Assembly: GCA_030248295.1 (NCBI GenBank)
Contig: JASANH010001028.1
Location: forward strand, 186,001 to 250,000
From: Mesodorylaimus sp. YZB2_4
Taxonomy: Eukaryota; Nematoda; Enoplea; Dorylaimida; Dorylaimidae
Reading direction: 5' to 3'
Length of the DNA: 64,000 bases
A model generated the notes under the pieces. It worked only from the letters and a program-made list of their open reading frames with translations, ran no database searches and had not been told where the DNA came from. The stretch's first letter is position 1; every line of letters starts with the position of its first letter. Below are positions 11,564-22,705 of this stretch, piece by piece. Made by a program: the position numbers and the translations under genes.

Positions 11564-12890
11564 GTCTCGCTGTGCCTGAACAAGTACCCTAGTTGGCCAC
11601 TGCGGAGAGGATAATGAATCTCAGAATACAGGAGAACAGAAGCAGACAGCGAAATGAAATGGTTAATCATAAAGCTGTTGGGTGTATGCCCGACATACGT
11701 ATATGCTTGTCTCCCATGGAGAAAAGGAGACAGCCTTCAGGCTACTGCGCGTCAATGGAATATTATCCTTCTCACAAACACTAATTGGCGCAAGAACTTT
11801 GAAGAAAAATGAGTGTCCTCATACTTTTTATACGCTTTAGCACTTGATATTTGATCCTTCTATAATCACTTTATGTGTATTGTACGAGCATGACCTCACT
11901 ACATACATTTTATTACCTTTTCTAGTCAGTCATGCGCAGAGCTTTTAATTAGTTTTGCTAACTATAGGCAAGAAGCTTTAAATTATCACGGACAGAGCAC
12001 CCCAACCAAGGACACTTAAAACTGCGCCTTACGGCAGGCTCGCACCAGCCATTGAGAATGCATCTTCCGGCGTATTTTCGAGCTCACTCAAGATCGCCGA
12101 TGAGATACTGCAATGTCGGTGACCATGCGTAGCTACCATACTCAAGGCGAGGGAGAACGAAATTGTTGTAAACGGTCAATAAAACACTTGCTGCAAACTT
12201 GCCGAATTTTCCTTTTGAATGCACCAATCATCCTACGAGCAGCAATAGCGGTAGACTGACAATGATCGATAAAATCCAGCCGCGATGACAATAAAACATT
12301 CAAATATTGAACGGACTCGGAGAAAACAATACGACTGGACTGATTGATCGAAACCATATCAAACTATATCCCCATTTTTAAATGGCAAATATCAAAAACG
12401 AGTCGAATTTTCGCGGCTCACAACGCATAAATCAGTCGATTTCCAGGGTTGACGCGAGGCCTCGTAGAACATGTTTTTAATAGTGCATAATTGCGCAGAT
12501 GAATAATCCAGCTTTATCTACAGAGCAACTGTACTGTATATGCCTGACTCACAAAACTGCGCCATACGGCATACGGCTTGCACCAGTCATTGAGAATGCA
12601 TCTCCTGGCGTAATTTCAAGATCGCTCAAGATCCTAGTCTTTGCTTTGGACGCGCCTAAACATATTTTCCTTATGCGCTGCATTTCCTGTTGCAGCTCAA
12701 ATATGGAAGGCATCCTAGTAAATTCACCTTTGACGTGCTCACTGTCACTATTGCAATCCATTGGTGTGGTCAGCAATGTTGTCAACACAGATTTATAGTG
12801 TCCGAAAATATATAAGAATCGGTTTAGAAGCATAACGTTACCTGATGACAGATTCCTGCGATATTTCGTCAGTTGAAGGATTGAAGAGCT
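11564..12890. other. Intergenic with retrotransposon relics
   Basis: Holds the reverse-transcriptase relic at 12066-12360 and a second copy of part of the same sequence at about 12551-12640. The rest (11564-12030 and 12650-12890) shows no gene. Confidence 0.5.
12066..12360 (-). mobile_element. Non-LTR retrotransposon reverse-transcriptase relic
   Basis: The minus strand reads SESVQYLNVLLSSRLDF, then CQSTAIAARRMIGAFKRKIR, then LQQF. This matches the layout of the C-terminal thumb region of LINE reverse transcriptases (a YLG(V/I)-like motif, HI-like segment, ARR-helix). At LQQF the homology continues in another frame as VLPRLEYGSYAWSP, so at least one frameshift is present. A related stretch occurs at 12551-12640. 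The two share about 80 bp ending in ACTGCGCC(A/T)TACGGCA, so more than one copy fell here. Family assignment within LINEs is not possible by eye. It is dead. Confidence 0.6.
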
Positions 12891-13925
12891 GCGACACATT
12901 GATTGTGCAATATGCCCTCTACTTGATTACTTCACATTGTCCACCCGGATACCAAATAAAACTGCAAGTTTACCTTGACGAAATGTTTGATCAGATTTTC
13001 TTGGATTTGAAAAACGGGACATAGGATGTGTACCCATTCGAAGTGGTGATGAGACCTGATAATGACTCCGACTTATACTACTCGACCATGCCAGTGACCA
13101 GCACCAGATACGTAAAGATCACTGAATGGAGCTTTCATTATCATCATTCCATATTCGAGCATTTCTATGTGATTAGTCTTGGCTATTATTTCTAGATTTG
13201 TAACATTTTTACAATCAGACTTAAAGAAATTAGTAGCCTATAGCACAGTAACTCACAACTTTTATTATATTTAGTACCTATGTTTTCTGATTCAAAGGCT
13301 ATATTGTTTAGGCTGATTTTACTTTCTTCTTTTCTGACGAAGCCATATTCATACGAGAGTGCAAGCGGACCCTATCTCTACTTCCCTGTGGCACCTTTCG
13401 CTCTGAGTGCTTGGATCTGTATTGTGGTTGCTGTTGAACTTGCATTCGTCACTGGCCTTGTTATTACCCATCAAAACACACAAGCTCTGTCCACTTCCAC
13501 AAAGTATGAAGTGTGCAATTTACTCGAAACATCATCAGACTATGTCTTCTTTGCATATGAATACGCGCTTGTTGGAGACTGCCCGTCAATATGCGTGTGT
13601 AATTATCCCTTGGTCGAACTCCCAGAGGTGGCTCTGACTTTTCCAGAGTCAAGACATAGCCCCATATTGGAGCGATCAGACACATTTTGTTCACGCGCTT
13701 CCTAATTATCAGCAATTATTGATGAGAACGAAACGAGCTGGTAAACAATGCTTTTTAGAACAAGTTGGAAGCAAGTTTATTGATTTTAGATGTGTGCAGT
13801 CAGCATTGATAGTGCTGGCGTGTGGATTAGGAGTCAGCTTTGTTGGGTTTGTGACAGAGAAGGCCATTTACAATAGGAGTAGCAAAAGACGAAGTTTCAA
13901 CTTGCTGGGTATTGATCATGAATGA
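12880..13925 (+). pseudogene. Degraded ionotropic-receptor (iGluR-like) gene
   Basis: Pieces appear in the right order for an ionotropic receptor but not in one frame. At 12940-13140 comes FLDLKNGT, an in-frame TAG, DVYPFEVVMRP and LYYSTMPVTSTRY, resembling ligand-binding lobe S1. At 13370-13470 comes APFALSAWICIVVAVELAFV, resembling M1. At 13640-13922 comes DIAPYWSDQTHFVHALPNYQ followed by SALIVLACGLGVSFVGFV, resembling the end of S2 and M4. The pore and M3 are not found between 13470 and 13640. Stops at about 13024 and 13635, frame changes and the missing pore indicate a pseudogene. An undetected intron structure is a less likely alternative. An hAT-like element is inserted just after its final TGA. 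Confidence 0.5.
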
Positions 13926-13934
13926 TCTCGGTGG

Positions 13935-15137
13935 TAGACCCCGGATCGGGTCAGAAACTATCGGGTCGGGTCGGGTCGGGTCACTCTTGTGAAAGATCGG
14001 GTCAAACGGGTCAAAAATACAGAAATTTTGCAAGTTACTACTATAAGCAGCTACAGAAACCTTTTCGTAGTTGTTCGACTCCAGGATTTGCAGTATATGA
14101 TTCATGCATGCATGCACAAAGTCTTTCATTCCACGTTCTCATTCTGCGTAACTTCCAAGAATGAGAGACGAATTGTAAGCTGTGAGAATGACAAATTTTT
14201 CTGAGTAATTTCTGCAAAGGGAGGTCCGTATGTGAGAGTTCTCAAAACATTCTTGTCAACTCTGATGAATGGGTGGGACTAACCATACCCCTAACATAAG
14301 AAGGAATTGATAACTTTTAGCAGGTCGTAGGGGTATCAACAATCACATTTGATTCCTGAATATGACATAACTTCCTGGGTATACCTGGCTGGAAGAGCAA
14401 TATAGTCTGCACCCAAAAACCAAATATGTACTAATAATAGCCCCCTTGACCACCATCCATGTTAGCATTGCAAAACAGTTTGCTGTGTTCAAAAGTGATA
14501 GGTACCCTCACATCCCTCCATCAGTAGTGGAGTTTCTGACAGGAGCTAGTGTCCAGCACAATATGACTGTAAGCAATATCTTTTGTGAAGACTAGATGCA
14601 ACTCTAGCCTGGGGCTCATATATATTTAGGTATTTCTTTGTTTAACCAAGGATAAGCTGTCTCAGACTCCGAAAGTTATGACAGAGTTGTCTCTATTATT
14701 CACGCCTATTATTCGGATTGGTTAAATCTTGTCTCCAGTGGACAGACCCGCGTCGCTTTTAGATCTACGGTTTTTAAACAATTATTTGACCACTATTGTG
14801 GGAAATATGAAGGAATGTTATTGCATTTACTAAGGATAACGGGAATAACAAAAGATGAAGATTCGCGTGCGTTAGATGTCTCCATCTCATATTTTCTCAC
14901 AGTCACCTTTACACCAACGCCACCACGTTCTGATGATTTGTGAATGGTTTTTATCGCGCGGAACTTCAACTACTTGTAACGGATTCGGGTCAACCCGACC
15001 CGACCCGACCAGACCCGACCCGAAAGTCTCTGACCCGAAATTTCGGGTCGGGTTGACCCGAATCCGTTACAAGTAGTTCGGGTCAGAGACTTTCGGGTCG
15101 GGTCTGGTCGGGTCGGGTCGGGTTGACCCGGTGCCTA
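13935..15137. mobile_element. hAT-like non-autonomous transposon rich in GGGTCGGGT
   Basis: A 1203-bp element is flanked by a perfect 8-bp direct repeat CTCGGTGG (13927-13934 and 15138-15145). The ends are imperfect inverted repeats: TAGACCCCGG at the left, and TAGGCACCGG as the complement of the right end. Both subterminal zones are packed with GGGTC/GACCC units (13948-14012 and 14985-15130). The right zone is itself a nested palindrome: 14985-15038 is complementary to 15077-15130, and 14970-15005 to about 15042-15076. An 8-bp duplication and short inverted ends are typical of hAT elements. No transposase frame is present, so mobility would have depended on a donor elsewhere. Confidence 0.75.
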
Positions 15138-15934
15138 CTCGGTGGTACCTGATAATAGTTCTGTCGCTGCTTATGGTTTGTATATCTCTCAATAAGAACG
15201 CTGTTTTTCAGAAAAGGAATAACTGGTAAAGTCAAAACTGAATGCCGAAAAGCCGCAACTGTGAGCTTTGCTTTGAGAAGAGGTTCAGCCACTACTTTCA
15301 CATGCACCGCTATTTATCACACCAAGGAACAGCCAAATAATAGAAGTTGGATCTTCATATTGTGGTCATTTTGCAGTGTACGAGCACTCGTGTTTATTTT
15401 TCGGGATCATGAACAGTGGGTTTGCCCCGATCTCACCTGGCATGTGAGTTATCCCCTATTTGTTGTCTACTGCATGTTCTATCGATTATTTTTTCTGTTA
15501 AACTCTCCTTTACCTGTTTCACTGGTGAAACATGTGCTTGCGAGTAGACGAAGGGGCTAACGGGTTTAGAGCGCGTTTGAAAGTGCACTTTCATTATTAG
15601 AGATGCATCTGTCGGTTTTTTCCCAGTCGGACCCTAGCTATGAGAAGGTAATATTGATAACACTGTAAGTCGGGAGCTTCAAGAAATTTTTTCATCAGCT
15701 TTGATTAGGCGCAGTGCAAATACATCAGAAGCGGATTCAACGAGGCGAATATCCTCAGTTTTTGCGTCAATCATGCTCTATCAAAAAATGTTTTACGGAA
15801 GCGCCATAGTCAATGTGGACACATGAATTGTCCATTGCATCAGGATAGAGTTGATTCATTCTCGCCCTTCTAAGATCATGAAGGGCTGAGAAGGCGCACT
15901 GGTTCGGGACTCGAAATTCTATTTGAGAACTAGG
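15138..15934. other. Intergenic, no gene recognised
   Basis: A 99-codon frame (15261-15560) has hydrophobic stretches but no recognisable family. Nothing else is supported. Confidence 0.45.
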
Positions 15935-15945
15935 TCCTTACGGTT

Positions 15946-16349
15946 GCGGCCGCGGTGCTGCAGGGGTTCAGCATTCGTGTCTCCGTATTGCTTTGGAGCC
16001 AGTGGCTAAACTCGTCCCGGGTTCAATATCTGGTGACGAAAGTCGGTTTGCGAGCCATGAGCCCTCGCTGACCTTGCACGCCAGCCCGTGGGTGACTCGC
16101 CCGGTACCCAAGAGGTGCTCCGAGTGGAGAGACGCAGGCCAAACGAGAAGACAGTCTCGGCTGTCGGACACCGACAGGGTTCACAGCCAGATCGCCATCG
16201 TCCGAGGAAGCTGGTGTCGTCCAGGATGCCCTAGCGTGGAGGTGCTGCCATGTGTCCCGGTCCCCGCACAGCCCTGCTTAGAAGGTTTGACTGCTGGCCG
16301 GCTAAAGGCAAAAATGGCTTCAGCCCACAAAAAAAATAATGAAAAATAG
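15946..16349 (+). mobile_element. SINE family A, full length, with target duplication
   Basis: The tRNA-like head has a B-box-like CGGGTTCAATATCTGG, followed by the family body (GAGTGGAGAGACGC, CGACAGGGTTCACAGCC, GACTGCTGGCCGGCTAAAGG) and an A-rich tail. Near-identical flanks TCCTTACGGTTG (about 15935) and TCCTTACGGCTG (about 16350) form the target-site duplication expected of LINE-mediated retroposition. Other copies lie at 19531, 29208, 32131, 47489 (minus) and 50434. Confidence 0.85.
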
Positions 16350-16917
16350 TCCTTACGGCTGTCAGAACCTCTCTAACGGCCCCATCTCTAATTGAGTCTA
16401 GTTAAAAAGGCCTTGAGTTTTCTTCTGGATGTGGTTACGGGGGACGAACCAAGAATTTCAGGCCCAATCAAACTATATCAAGTAATTCAAGCTTAACAGA
16501 TTATCACACAATCACGTAGCTACAACAATGAGATCGATAGGGATTATAACACACTATTCACTATTCGTGCATACATTACTTTAAAATGCTGTATATGTAT
16601 ACTATTCTTATATATACTATTGTGATAAAGCTGGCTGAGTCCTGCAGGCCTCAGTCCTAAGCACATCGCACCTCACTCATTGATGCTTACCAAGGGCGTA
16701 CAGCTGGTGCGATGGTATCGACCTTGACGACCAATCCGAGATATCAAGTGTCAACGAAACATGATGCTTGCTTGCCATTAGCAGTCTTGACATAAGAGAC
16801 AATACTAACTCCGATTGTGCGGCAAATATAAATAACATATCACACGACATGTACATAAAGTACTATTTACTACAGTATAGTACTCTATTCGTATCCATCT
16901 AGTTCCGAGAAACACCC

Positions 16918-17961
16918 TTACGAAGATTCAGAAACTGGCGCCACACTACCTCCACATTTCTTACAACAGCCCCAAATGGCCCTCACTGTTTCCATAATCA
17001 TACGGCGAAATGATCGACTACATGCGATTAGTATTATGAATTTCAAAATCGATGTCATTTCCATGACGGCGTCAAGAATAGTAGCATACAATCTGATGCG
17101 AAATTCGTAGCAAGGTGGAGTGAGAAGGACATAAATATAAAACCACATTAGCGCAGTCATGATCACAGTGACGCACAGGGACTCGCTCATGGACAGGATG
17201 GTCAACATCTTGCCAACACTGCGACGTTCCAATTCCGCCGCAGCATTCAGAATCTTTTTACTATTTTTCAGATTTTCAAAGAATAGCCAGGGTATACTCA
17301 CATTGCAAAAATAGAGAGCCCCTAAGCCACCGATTATGAGCGCATTTCGAATATGATTAAGGACAGTGTGCCACATGGTCTGGTTATAAGCGAAGTCAAA
17401 AATGAGCAGGTACTTCGTGATCCCATCAGACCCGTTCACTGGCACTGCATTGAATTCCCACGCCTGGAACAAACTAGACGCCATCCCCACAACGGCACAA
17501 ATGCTAGTCAAAAGAATATAACCAAATTTTTTAGTGGGTGCATAAGTCAGTGAATTCCTTAGAACGCGAAATCGATCGATTGCCATGCAGATCGATAATA
17601 ACTGTGTAACTACGAGGAGTCCATTCATAATTGGCAGCACTATACGAGCAGATATCCACATCAGAGTGTAGTTAGATGTGAACCATAAGGGACCGCTGAC
17701 GTTGTAACCAGAAAGCCACCCGAAGAAAGATGTGTACCATATTTGGCCAATCACATGCAGAAGATCACTCGCGGAGAGCAGGATTTGGTAAATATATGCA
17801 TTTTCCTTTTTGGCTTGATGGAAAAACGAAATTATGCACAGTGCGTGCGTGATGAGACTGAACAGGAAATAGAAAGACGACAAGCCGTAATAAACTATGG
17901 GGTATAACTCGTCAGTAAGATCGATAAACCAAGTAGAAAAGCATGAATCGTTAGAGGCCAT
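16918..17961 (-). CDS. Intact intronless rhodopsin-like GPCR, orphan (paralogue 1)
   Basis: A 347-residue uninterrupted frame has seven hydrophobic helices at about 23-47, 57-80, 98-127, 147-167, 197-227, 251-281 and 290-314. Helix 3 ends in CMAIDRF, a variant of the DRY motif used for G-protein coupling. The NPxxY of helix 7 is not present in canonical form. The N-terminus has an N-glycosylation site (NDS), and a cysteine pair at 332-333 could be palmitoylated. It acts in the plasma membrane if expressed. The closest relative in the window is 27195-28265, with about three quarters identity outside helix 4-6 and nearly complete identity inside. The cluster is intronless and lineage-expanded, which suggests chemoreception, but ligand and expression are unknown. 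Confidence 0.85.
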   Translation of the reverse strand: MASNDSCFSTWFIDLTDELYPIVYYGLSSFYFLFSLITHALCIISFFHQAKKENAYIYQILLSASDLLHVIGQIWYTSFFGWLSGYNVSGPLWFTSNYTLMWISARIVLPIMNGLLVVTQLLSICMAIDRFRVLRNSLTYAPTKKFGYILLTSICAVVGMASSLFQAWEFNAVPVNGSDGITKYLLIFDFAYNQTMWHTVLNHIRNALIIGGLGALYFCNVSIPWLFFENLKNSKKILNAAAELERRSVGKMLTILSMSESLCVTVIMTALMWFYIYVLLTPPCYEFRIRLYATILDAVMEMTSILKFIILIACSRSFRRMIMETVRAIWGCCKKCGGSVAPVSESS

Positions 17962-19530
17962 GATTTTTCAGCCCTTTTTAGACAAGTCTGGGTATGAAGT
18001 TATGATTGAAGATTATTGACGAAAACGTAAAATCGCAGGTTAATAATTCTGTTGGAATATTTTCCAATAAGATGATCTGAAAGAAACTGATCCCTTGGAT
18101 CAGACTACAGCAATGGAGCCTCGCAGATAAGTCGAAACTGAGCTTGGTAGAAAGCTTAGCAAGCGGGATAGTTTTAAGATTGGCGAAAAATTTAAGACTA
18201 GTTCATTCCATCCCGATGACCTCACGTGGGTTAGATATGAGCATATGAAGGAAAACCTGCCGCATGAGAGGAGGGAATATCTACTAATTCATTATTCATA
18301 AAAACTTTCTCGTTAATCCCTGCACCCGTTTCACGATATTAAGACCTTTCGATAGCGATTGTGACCTTCTTCACATAAATCTCTAAAGAAAAGAGGATTT
18401 CAGGCCCAACTTCTAGAAGAGAAGTTGAGGAAAAAACCTTGTCTGCTCCTACTCGTTTTCTGCGCGGGCGAATGATACATAGATGGGTCCATGGATGTAA
18501 TCAATTTTTCAGTAAAGTTAGCATAAAATAATTTAAAGCTTTATAATCATGAAGAGCGATGGCAATAAAAAAACCGCCAAGGACAGTTAAAAGGGACCGC
18601 GATATGGGGGCTGCTGTTCGTGTCGGACTGAGCCCCACTGTGATACCCATAAGCTCTTCCCTTAATGACAGGCAGGGTCTTGAATCTCCACGCACGTGCG
18701 ATGGTAAATCCACTTACACTCAAGACCTGCTGACGATGAGTCGAAAGCCAATTATTCGTCGCACGTCGTGCGCTGTCACGATCATAAAAGGAAATTAGAA
18801 ACCCGTAGGCCATGAGGCACCTTAACGATCTTGAAATTCGAAGCTGAAATTCTTGAATTTTATTCGATCATAGCGAAGAGGAAAAACTTTTGCAGGCGCA
18901 AGTTTGATCACAAGCAACGCTCAATGAACCGCCGATCTAGCTGTTAAGCCCCGAACTTGAAGTTCTTGCCCCTGGCCTGATGACCTTCAGGATCGCCCTT
19001 TTCTTTTTGTTCTCTAAGCCGAATCGGCATCGCAGATTGCTTCGCATAACCCGTGAAATCGTTATGAAGTTCTTTGACGAGACGATTCAGCTCTCTGACA
19101 GCCCTGATTCTCTCAAGCGGTTAAATTCATCCTGATTATTGATCAAGCTTGGAAATTGGCTGTTCGGCAGAGCCCCTTCAAGCGTAACTACTCTTTGAGC
19201 AATTTTAGGTGGCTGTCGGTTACCAACAAAAATACGGAATCATCGCAAAGGTTCCCGAAAATGTTCTGCAGGTGATATGCAAGCTTCGTTACATCCGACA
19301 CCACGTGGTCACTGATCGCTCCACAAAACTTCGAGTCGTGTACAGCGGTTAAGCGGCTACTCATGGCAATTAGTAGCCCAGTCATGCTTGACTATGTTGT
19401 TCATCTTGTAATCTGATGCCAGCGGTATGAAACTGAATTGGTGTTTTATCGGATATTGAAAAAGACTTGTTCATCATCATTCTTCACCAGGAAGATGCTC
19501 GATTCCAGCATATTACTCTGCTCCTCTAGC
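17962..19530. other. Coding-like but unassigned stretch (minus) and intergenic DNA
   Basis: On the minus strand, 19390 to 18500 shows several successive open stretches in shifting frames, for example LNRLVKELHNDFTGYAKQSA near 19090 and SRSLLTVLGGFFIAIALHDY near 18570. Composition and the final hydrophobic segment look protein-like, and the frame changes suggest a decayed gene. I do not recognise the family. Nothing is seen at 17962-18490. Confidence 0.25.
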
Positions 19531-19957
19531 GCGGCTGTGCATTCGTCTCTCCGTATTGCTTGGGAGCGAATGGCTGGACTCGTCCCAGGTTCGATCCCCG
19601 GTGACGGAGGTCGTTTTGTGAACCAAAAAACACTCGATGACCTTGAACGCCTGGCAGTGGGTGACTCACCCCGTACCGCCGGGAAGCCGAACGAGTGGAG
19701 AGTCTCGGCTGTCAAACACCGACAGGGTTCGCAGCTTAGCAATTGTCTGAGGAATTCAGAGTCCTGTCCAGGATGCCCTCGTGTGGAGGTGCTCCCATTG
19801 GAGACACGCAGAGGGAAGTTTCTGTGTATGCTGGTCCCCGCACAGCCCTGCTTATCATATCAAGACTGCTGGCCGGCTATAGGCAAACCAGGTTAGAAGT
19901 CCCCTGGGGAACTAGAGCAGCGCGGGGCCCAACCCACAAAAAAAGAAAGAAAAACAA
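19531..19957 (+). mobile_element. SINE with family-A head and family-B tail
   Basis: The head carries GTCCCAGGTTCGATCCCCGG (B box) and the family-A body. After GGCCGGCTATAGGCAAA it continues with GAAGTCCC, GGGGAACTAGAGC and CGGGGCCCAACCCACAAAA, the 3' end seen in family-B copies at 20363 and 46524. It is thus a hybrid or an intermediate subfamily. I did not find a clear target duplication. Confidence 0.75.
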
Positions 19958-20189
19958 GCTGATTGTTTTGTTTCTTCCTCTGGCTCAAGAATCCAATGTC
20001 AGTCCTCTTCACAGGACAATCTGCAAATATTCACTTTTTTGGACCCATCTTTTTTAAAAGAATCGTCCGTTTTTACACCGTCTAATCCTTCAGCACGCAA
20101 GATCCTACAGTAGTACACCTGCTGTACGAGGTTCTGACGTTTGGTGGATGGTGTTTGGTATTGCTTGGGCAAGCTGCTGGGATCATCGA

Positions 20190-20210
20190 GGGGGGGGGGG
20201 GGGGGGGGGG
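20190..20210 (+). repeat. Poly-G tract
   Basis: About 20 uninterrupted guanines, a potential quadruplex former and a likely place for length error in sequencing. Confidence 0.8.
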
Positions 20211-20362
20211 TTTGGTGTGTAAAACATATACATATTCACTGATTGTGCGCGATACCGCTTGCCAGTATGGTGCACAGGATTGGGCTACGATGATACTACG
20301 ATTGCAATCACGCTTTCGAAGTGCCTCAGTTTATCCACCACGGCAACTGCTCTGACACCAGG

Positions 20363-20936
20363 GAGCCGCGGTGGCTCAGTTGGTTAAGGCGTTGGTCCCT
20401 CATGCTTGGGCCAGCAACCCTGACTGGGAGGCCGCACTTCTGTTCCGGCTGAGGACGGCAGTTTAGTAAGCCCTTTCTCAGAGTGGGAACTGGTGTCTTC
20501 GGCGGAGTCCGTCGCTAGCCTTACATACCTTGCTCTGGGCGACTCACCTGGTACCGTTAAGTGGCGGATGCTAAAATGGTAATCAGGAAACTGGTTCCAA
20601 ACACCAGTCGGGAAGGTCCCTCCCTTCTCGCCCAGTATCATCCTGGGGTGCTGGTGCTGGCACAGGAAGCCAGACTGGTGGAGAGCCTCAGCTGTCAAAC
20701 ACCGACAGGGTTCGCAGCTTAGCAATTGTCTGAGAAAATCAGTGTCCAGTCAAGGATGCCCTCGGGGAGGTGCTCCCAGTGGAGACACACAGAGGGGGAG
20801 CTGCCGTGAGAGCTGGTCACTTCACGGCCTCGCTCATCATATCAGGACTGCTGGCCGGTTAAAGGCAAAACGGGTTGGAAGTCCCGTGGGGAAATTGGGC
20901 GGCACGGGGCCCAACCCACAAAAATTTTATAAAAAG
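20363..20936 (+). mobile_element. SINE family B, full length
   Basis: The tRNA-like head GCCGCGGTGGCTCAGTTGG contains an A-box match (TGGCTCAGTTGG), followed by TTAAGGCGTTGGTCCC. The body shares CCGACAGGGTTCGCAGC and the CTGCTGGCCGG block with family A. The 3' end is CGGGGCCCAACCCACAAAA. The flanks share only TGACAC, so the target duplication is weak. Other copies are 46524-46977 and a 5' fragment at 30729. Confidence 0.8.
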
Positions 20937-21209
20937 ACGCTGACACGCTAACACCAAGAGACACACGCAAAGTTGGAGGTCCGACCTAAACACTACCTCA
21001 CTATCCTACGGGTACAACTCTGACGAGCTGAAAGTCACATCGCTGGCCTTTTAAAAGGCACATTGCCTTTAGGCAATCCGCAGTCCAGGAACTAATCATG
21101 CATCTCTCAAAAACTAGGAAGCCGAGTTCGGCCTCTCGGTTGTAAATTCTTTTGAAAACTACAATCCATGTGCTTCTCAAGATTGACCTCCTATCGAAAA
21201 ATTGTTCCC

Positions 21210-21266
21210 ATCCCCTCGATCCCAGTCTCCTCGATCCGCTGTCCCCCTGTCCCCTCGATCCCAGTA
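21210..21266 (+). repeat. Short tandem repeat of a CCCCTCGATCCCAGTC-like unit
   Basis: About three degenerate units of 16-18 bp, recognised by repeated CTCGATCC and CCCCTGTCC blocks. Confidence 0.55.
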
Positions 21267-21479
21267 CAGAGCTCACGCAATGAACTGGGATCGAGTAAAG
21301 TCAAAGGCGACTCTAAAAGCAAGGTTGCCGTGAAACGAATTCGTTTAGATTGTGAAAAAAAGTTGTGAAAGTTGGTACTCTCGACCCTTTCGCGTTGTGA
21401 AAAGTAATGGTGAATATATTGGCAAGTAAAATAGGTCAAGCTGCCTCAGAAGTGAATGCTGAACACAAGGGTATAAAAT

Positions 21480-22030
21480 TTACTGCGATAACTTGCATAG
21501 CGAGGCTGATAGAAGACGAAACATTAGGTCAAAACTCGAAGCCCAAAACCCGAAAAGCTAGTTTGGAAGGAGCCCTGCGTGTTTATCTCAACGATCAGGT
21601 TCCTTATACCAAAAAATCAAAAATTCTCAGGACTAGGTCATCGCTGATCAGTTGGCCAGACGCCTCTGATATTTTGCAGGAAGCTTTCTTTTGCACCTAG
21701 AAACAATCAACAAATTACAATTTTCTGTTTCGTGAAGCTCGACTTGACGGTTGGCAATGCTCCTATGCAAGTCACCCATGCTTCCTCTGGTCTCAAATAG
21801 TAATAATGATAAGATGACTTGTAGCTCTAATTATGAGCAGAAAAAGGGAGCATGAATGCAGAATATTGATCTTATCTCATTCATTACACTATAGAATGAG
21901 TGGAGAAAAATTGCCTGATAGTTCGTTGTTTGCCTGTGTTTATTGCAGAGACCAGAGAATGACTCGGATGGTGATTTTTCGGATCGGATGGGATATCCGA
22001 TTCGGCCGTTAAATGGAAGATATTGTGATA
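21480..22030 (-). mobile_element. Relic related to the GGATCGGAT foldback transposon
   Basis: Read on the minus strand, this region follows the element at 57088-58010 in segments. GGATATCCCATCCGATCCGA and AATCACCATCC lie near the 22005-21965 end. TGTAATGAATGAGAT and ATCAATATT lie near 21890-21865, and GTGCAAAAGAAAGCTTCCTG near 21700-21670. No intact ends or target duplication were found here. Confidence 0.55.
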
Positions 22031-22705
22031 GGACCTGAACAATTTTTTTACAGTGCATTTCACCAAACGCTCGACTAAGACTCCAGTTTTCAATTCATTT
22101 TGTATTTATCTTAATTTTTCCGAAGCATATAGTTTTCTGCTAAAATCTTCCTTTTCCGAAAGCTAGTTACATAGCTCCCAAGGTAACAATATGCATTATG
22201 CTCGTTCGTGGACAGATATTGGCTTTACTTGTAAAGTTAATATGCGGTCTCCGCTGAATGTAGGCGCTGAATTAAAACTAATTGGTCAATTTAAAAGCGC
22301 GTCTGCAGATGAAGGCAGCGATCAACAGTTATTCCTGAAATGTGCCCAGTCCAGGATAGTGGCAAACATCGCACGAAAACGAAAATAATAGCCACCTTTG
22401 TGACGTTAATGATTAGTGGAGGATGGAACGAAAAACACTGTTGAAACTTGAAAAGACCCCGCAATAATAGTTCAAAAAATTAGAGAAAAAGTCGGGCGCA
22501 GGAAAATGGAAAGTCAGTTATTGACGTTACCTCGTAAAGCGAGCATCTGTCTGCGAACGAGCATAATGCACTTTTGTTATTTCGGGAGCTACAGCTTTCG
22601 AAAAAGGAAGATCTTAGCAGAAAACAAGAATTCGGAAAAAGGAAAAAGAATTGAAAACCGAGGCGCTTTCGTCAAACGCTTTGTGCACTGCACTGCAAAA
22701 TAAAA
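22027..22705. repeat. Long inverted repeat (foldback element)
   Basis: The left arm at about 22027-22245 and the right arm at about 22505-22705 are imperfect complements. Both read TTTTACAGTGCA/TTTTGCAGTGCA, CACCAAACGCTCGAC/CACAAAGCGTTTGAC, TTTTCTGCTAARATCTTCCTTTT and GCATTATGCTCGTTCG. The outer ends are GGACCTGAACAATTTTT and, complemented, GGACCTGTATAATTTTT. The spacer is about 260 bp. Convincing target duplications are not visible. Confidence 0.65.

Noticed and set aside
13945-15130. GGGTCGGGT runs as interstitial telomere repeats
   Set aside because: Units are irregular, occur in both orientations and sit at the two ends of an element bounded by an 8-bp target duplication, so transposon subterminal repeats fit better.
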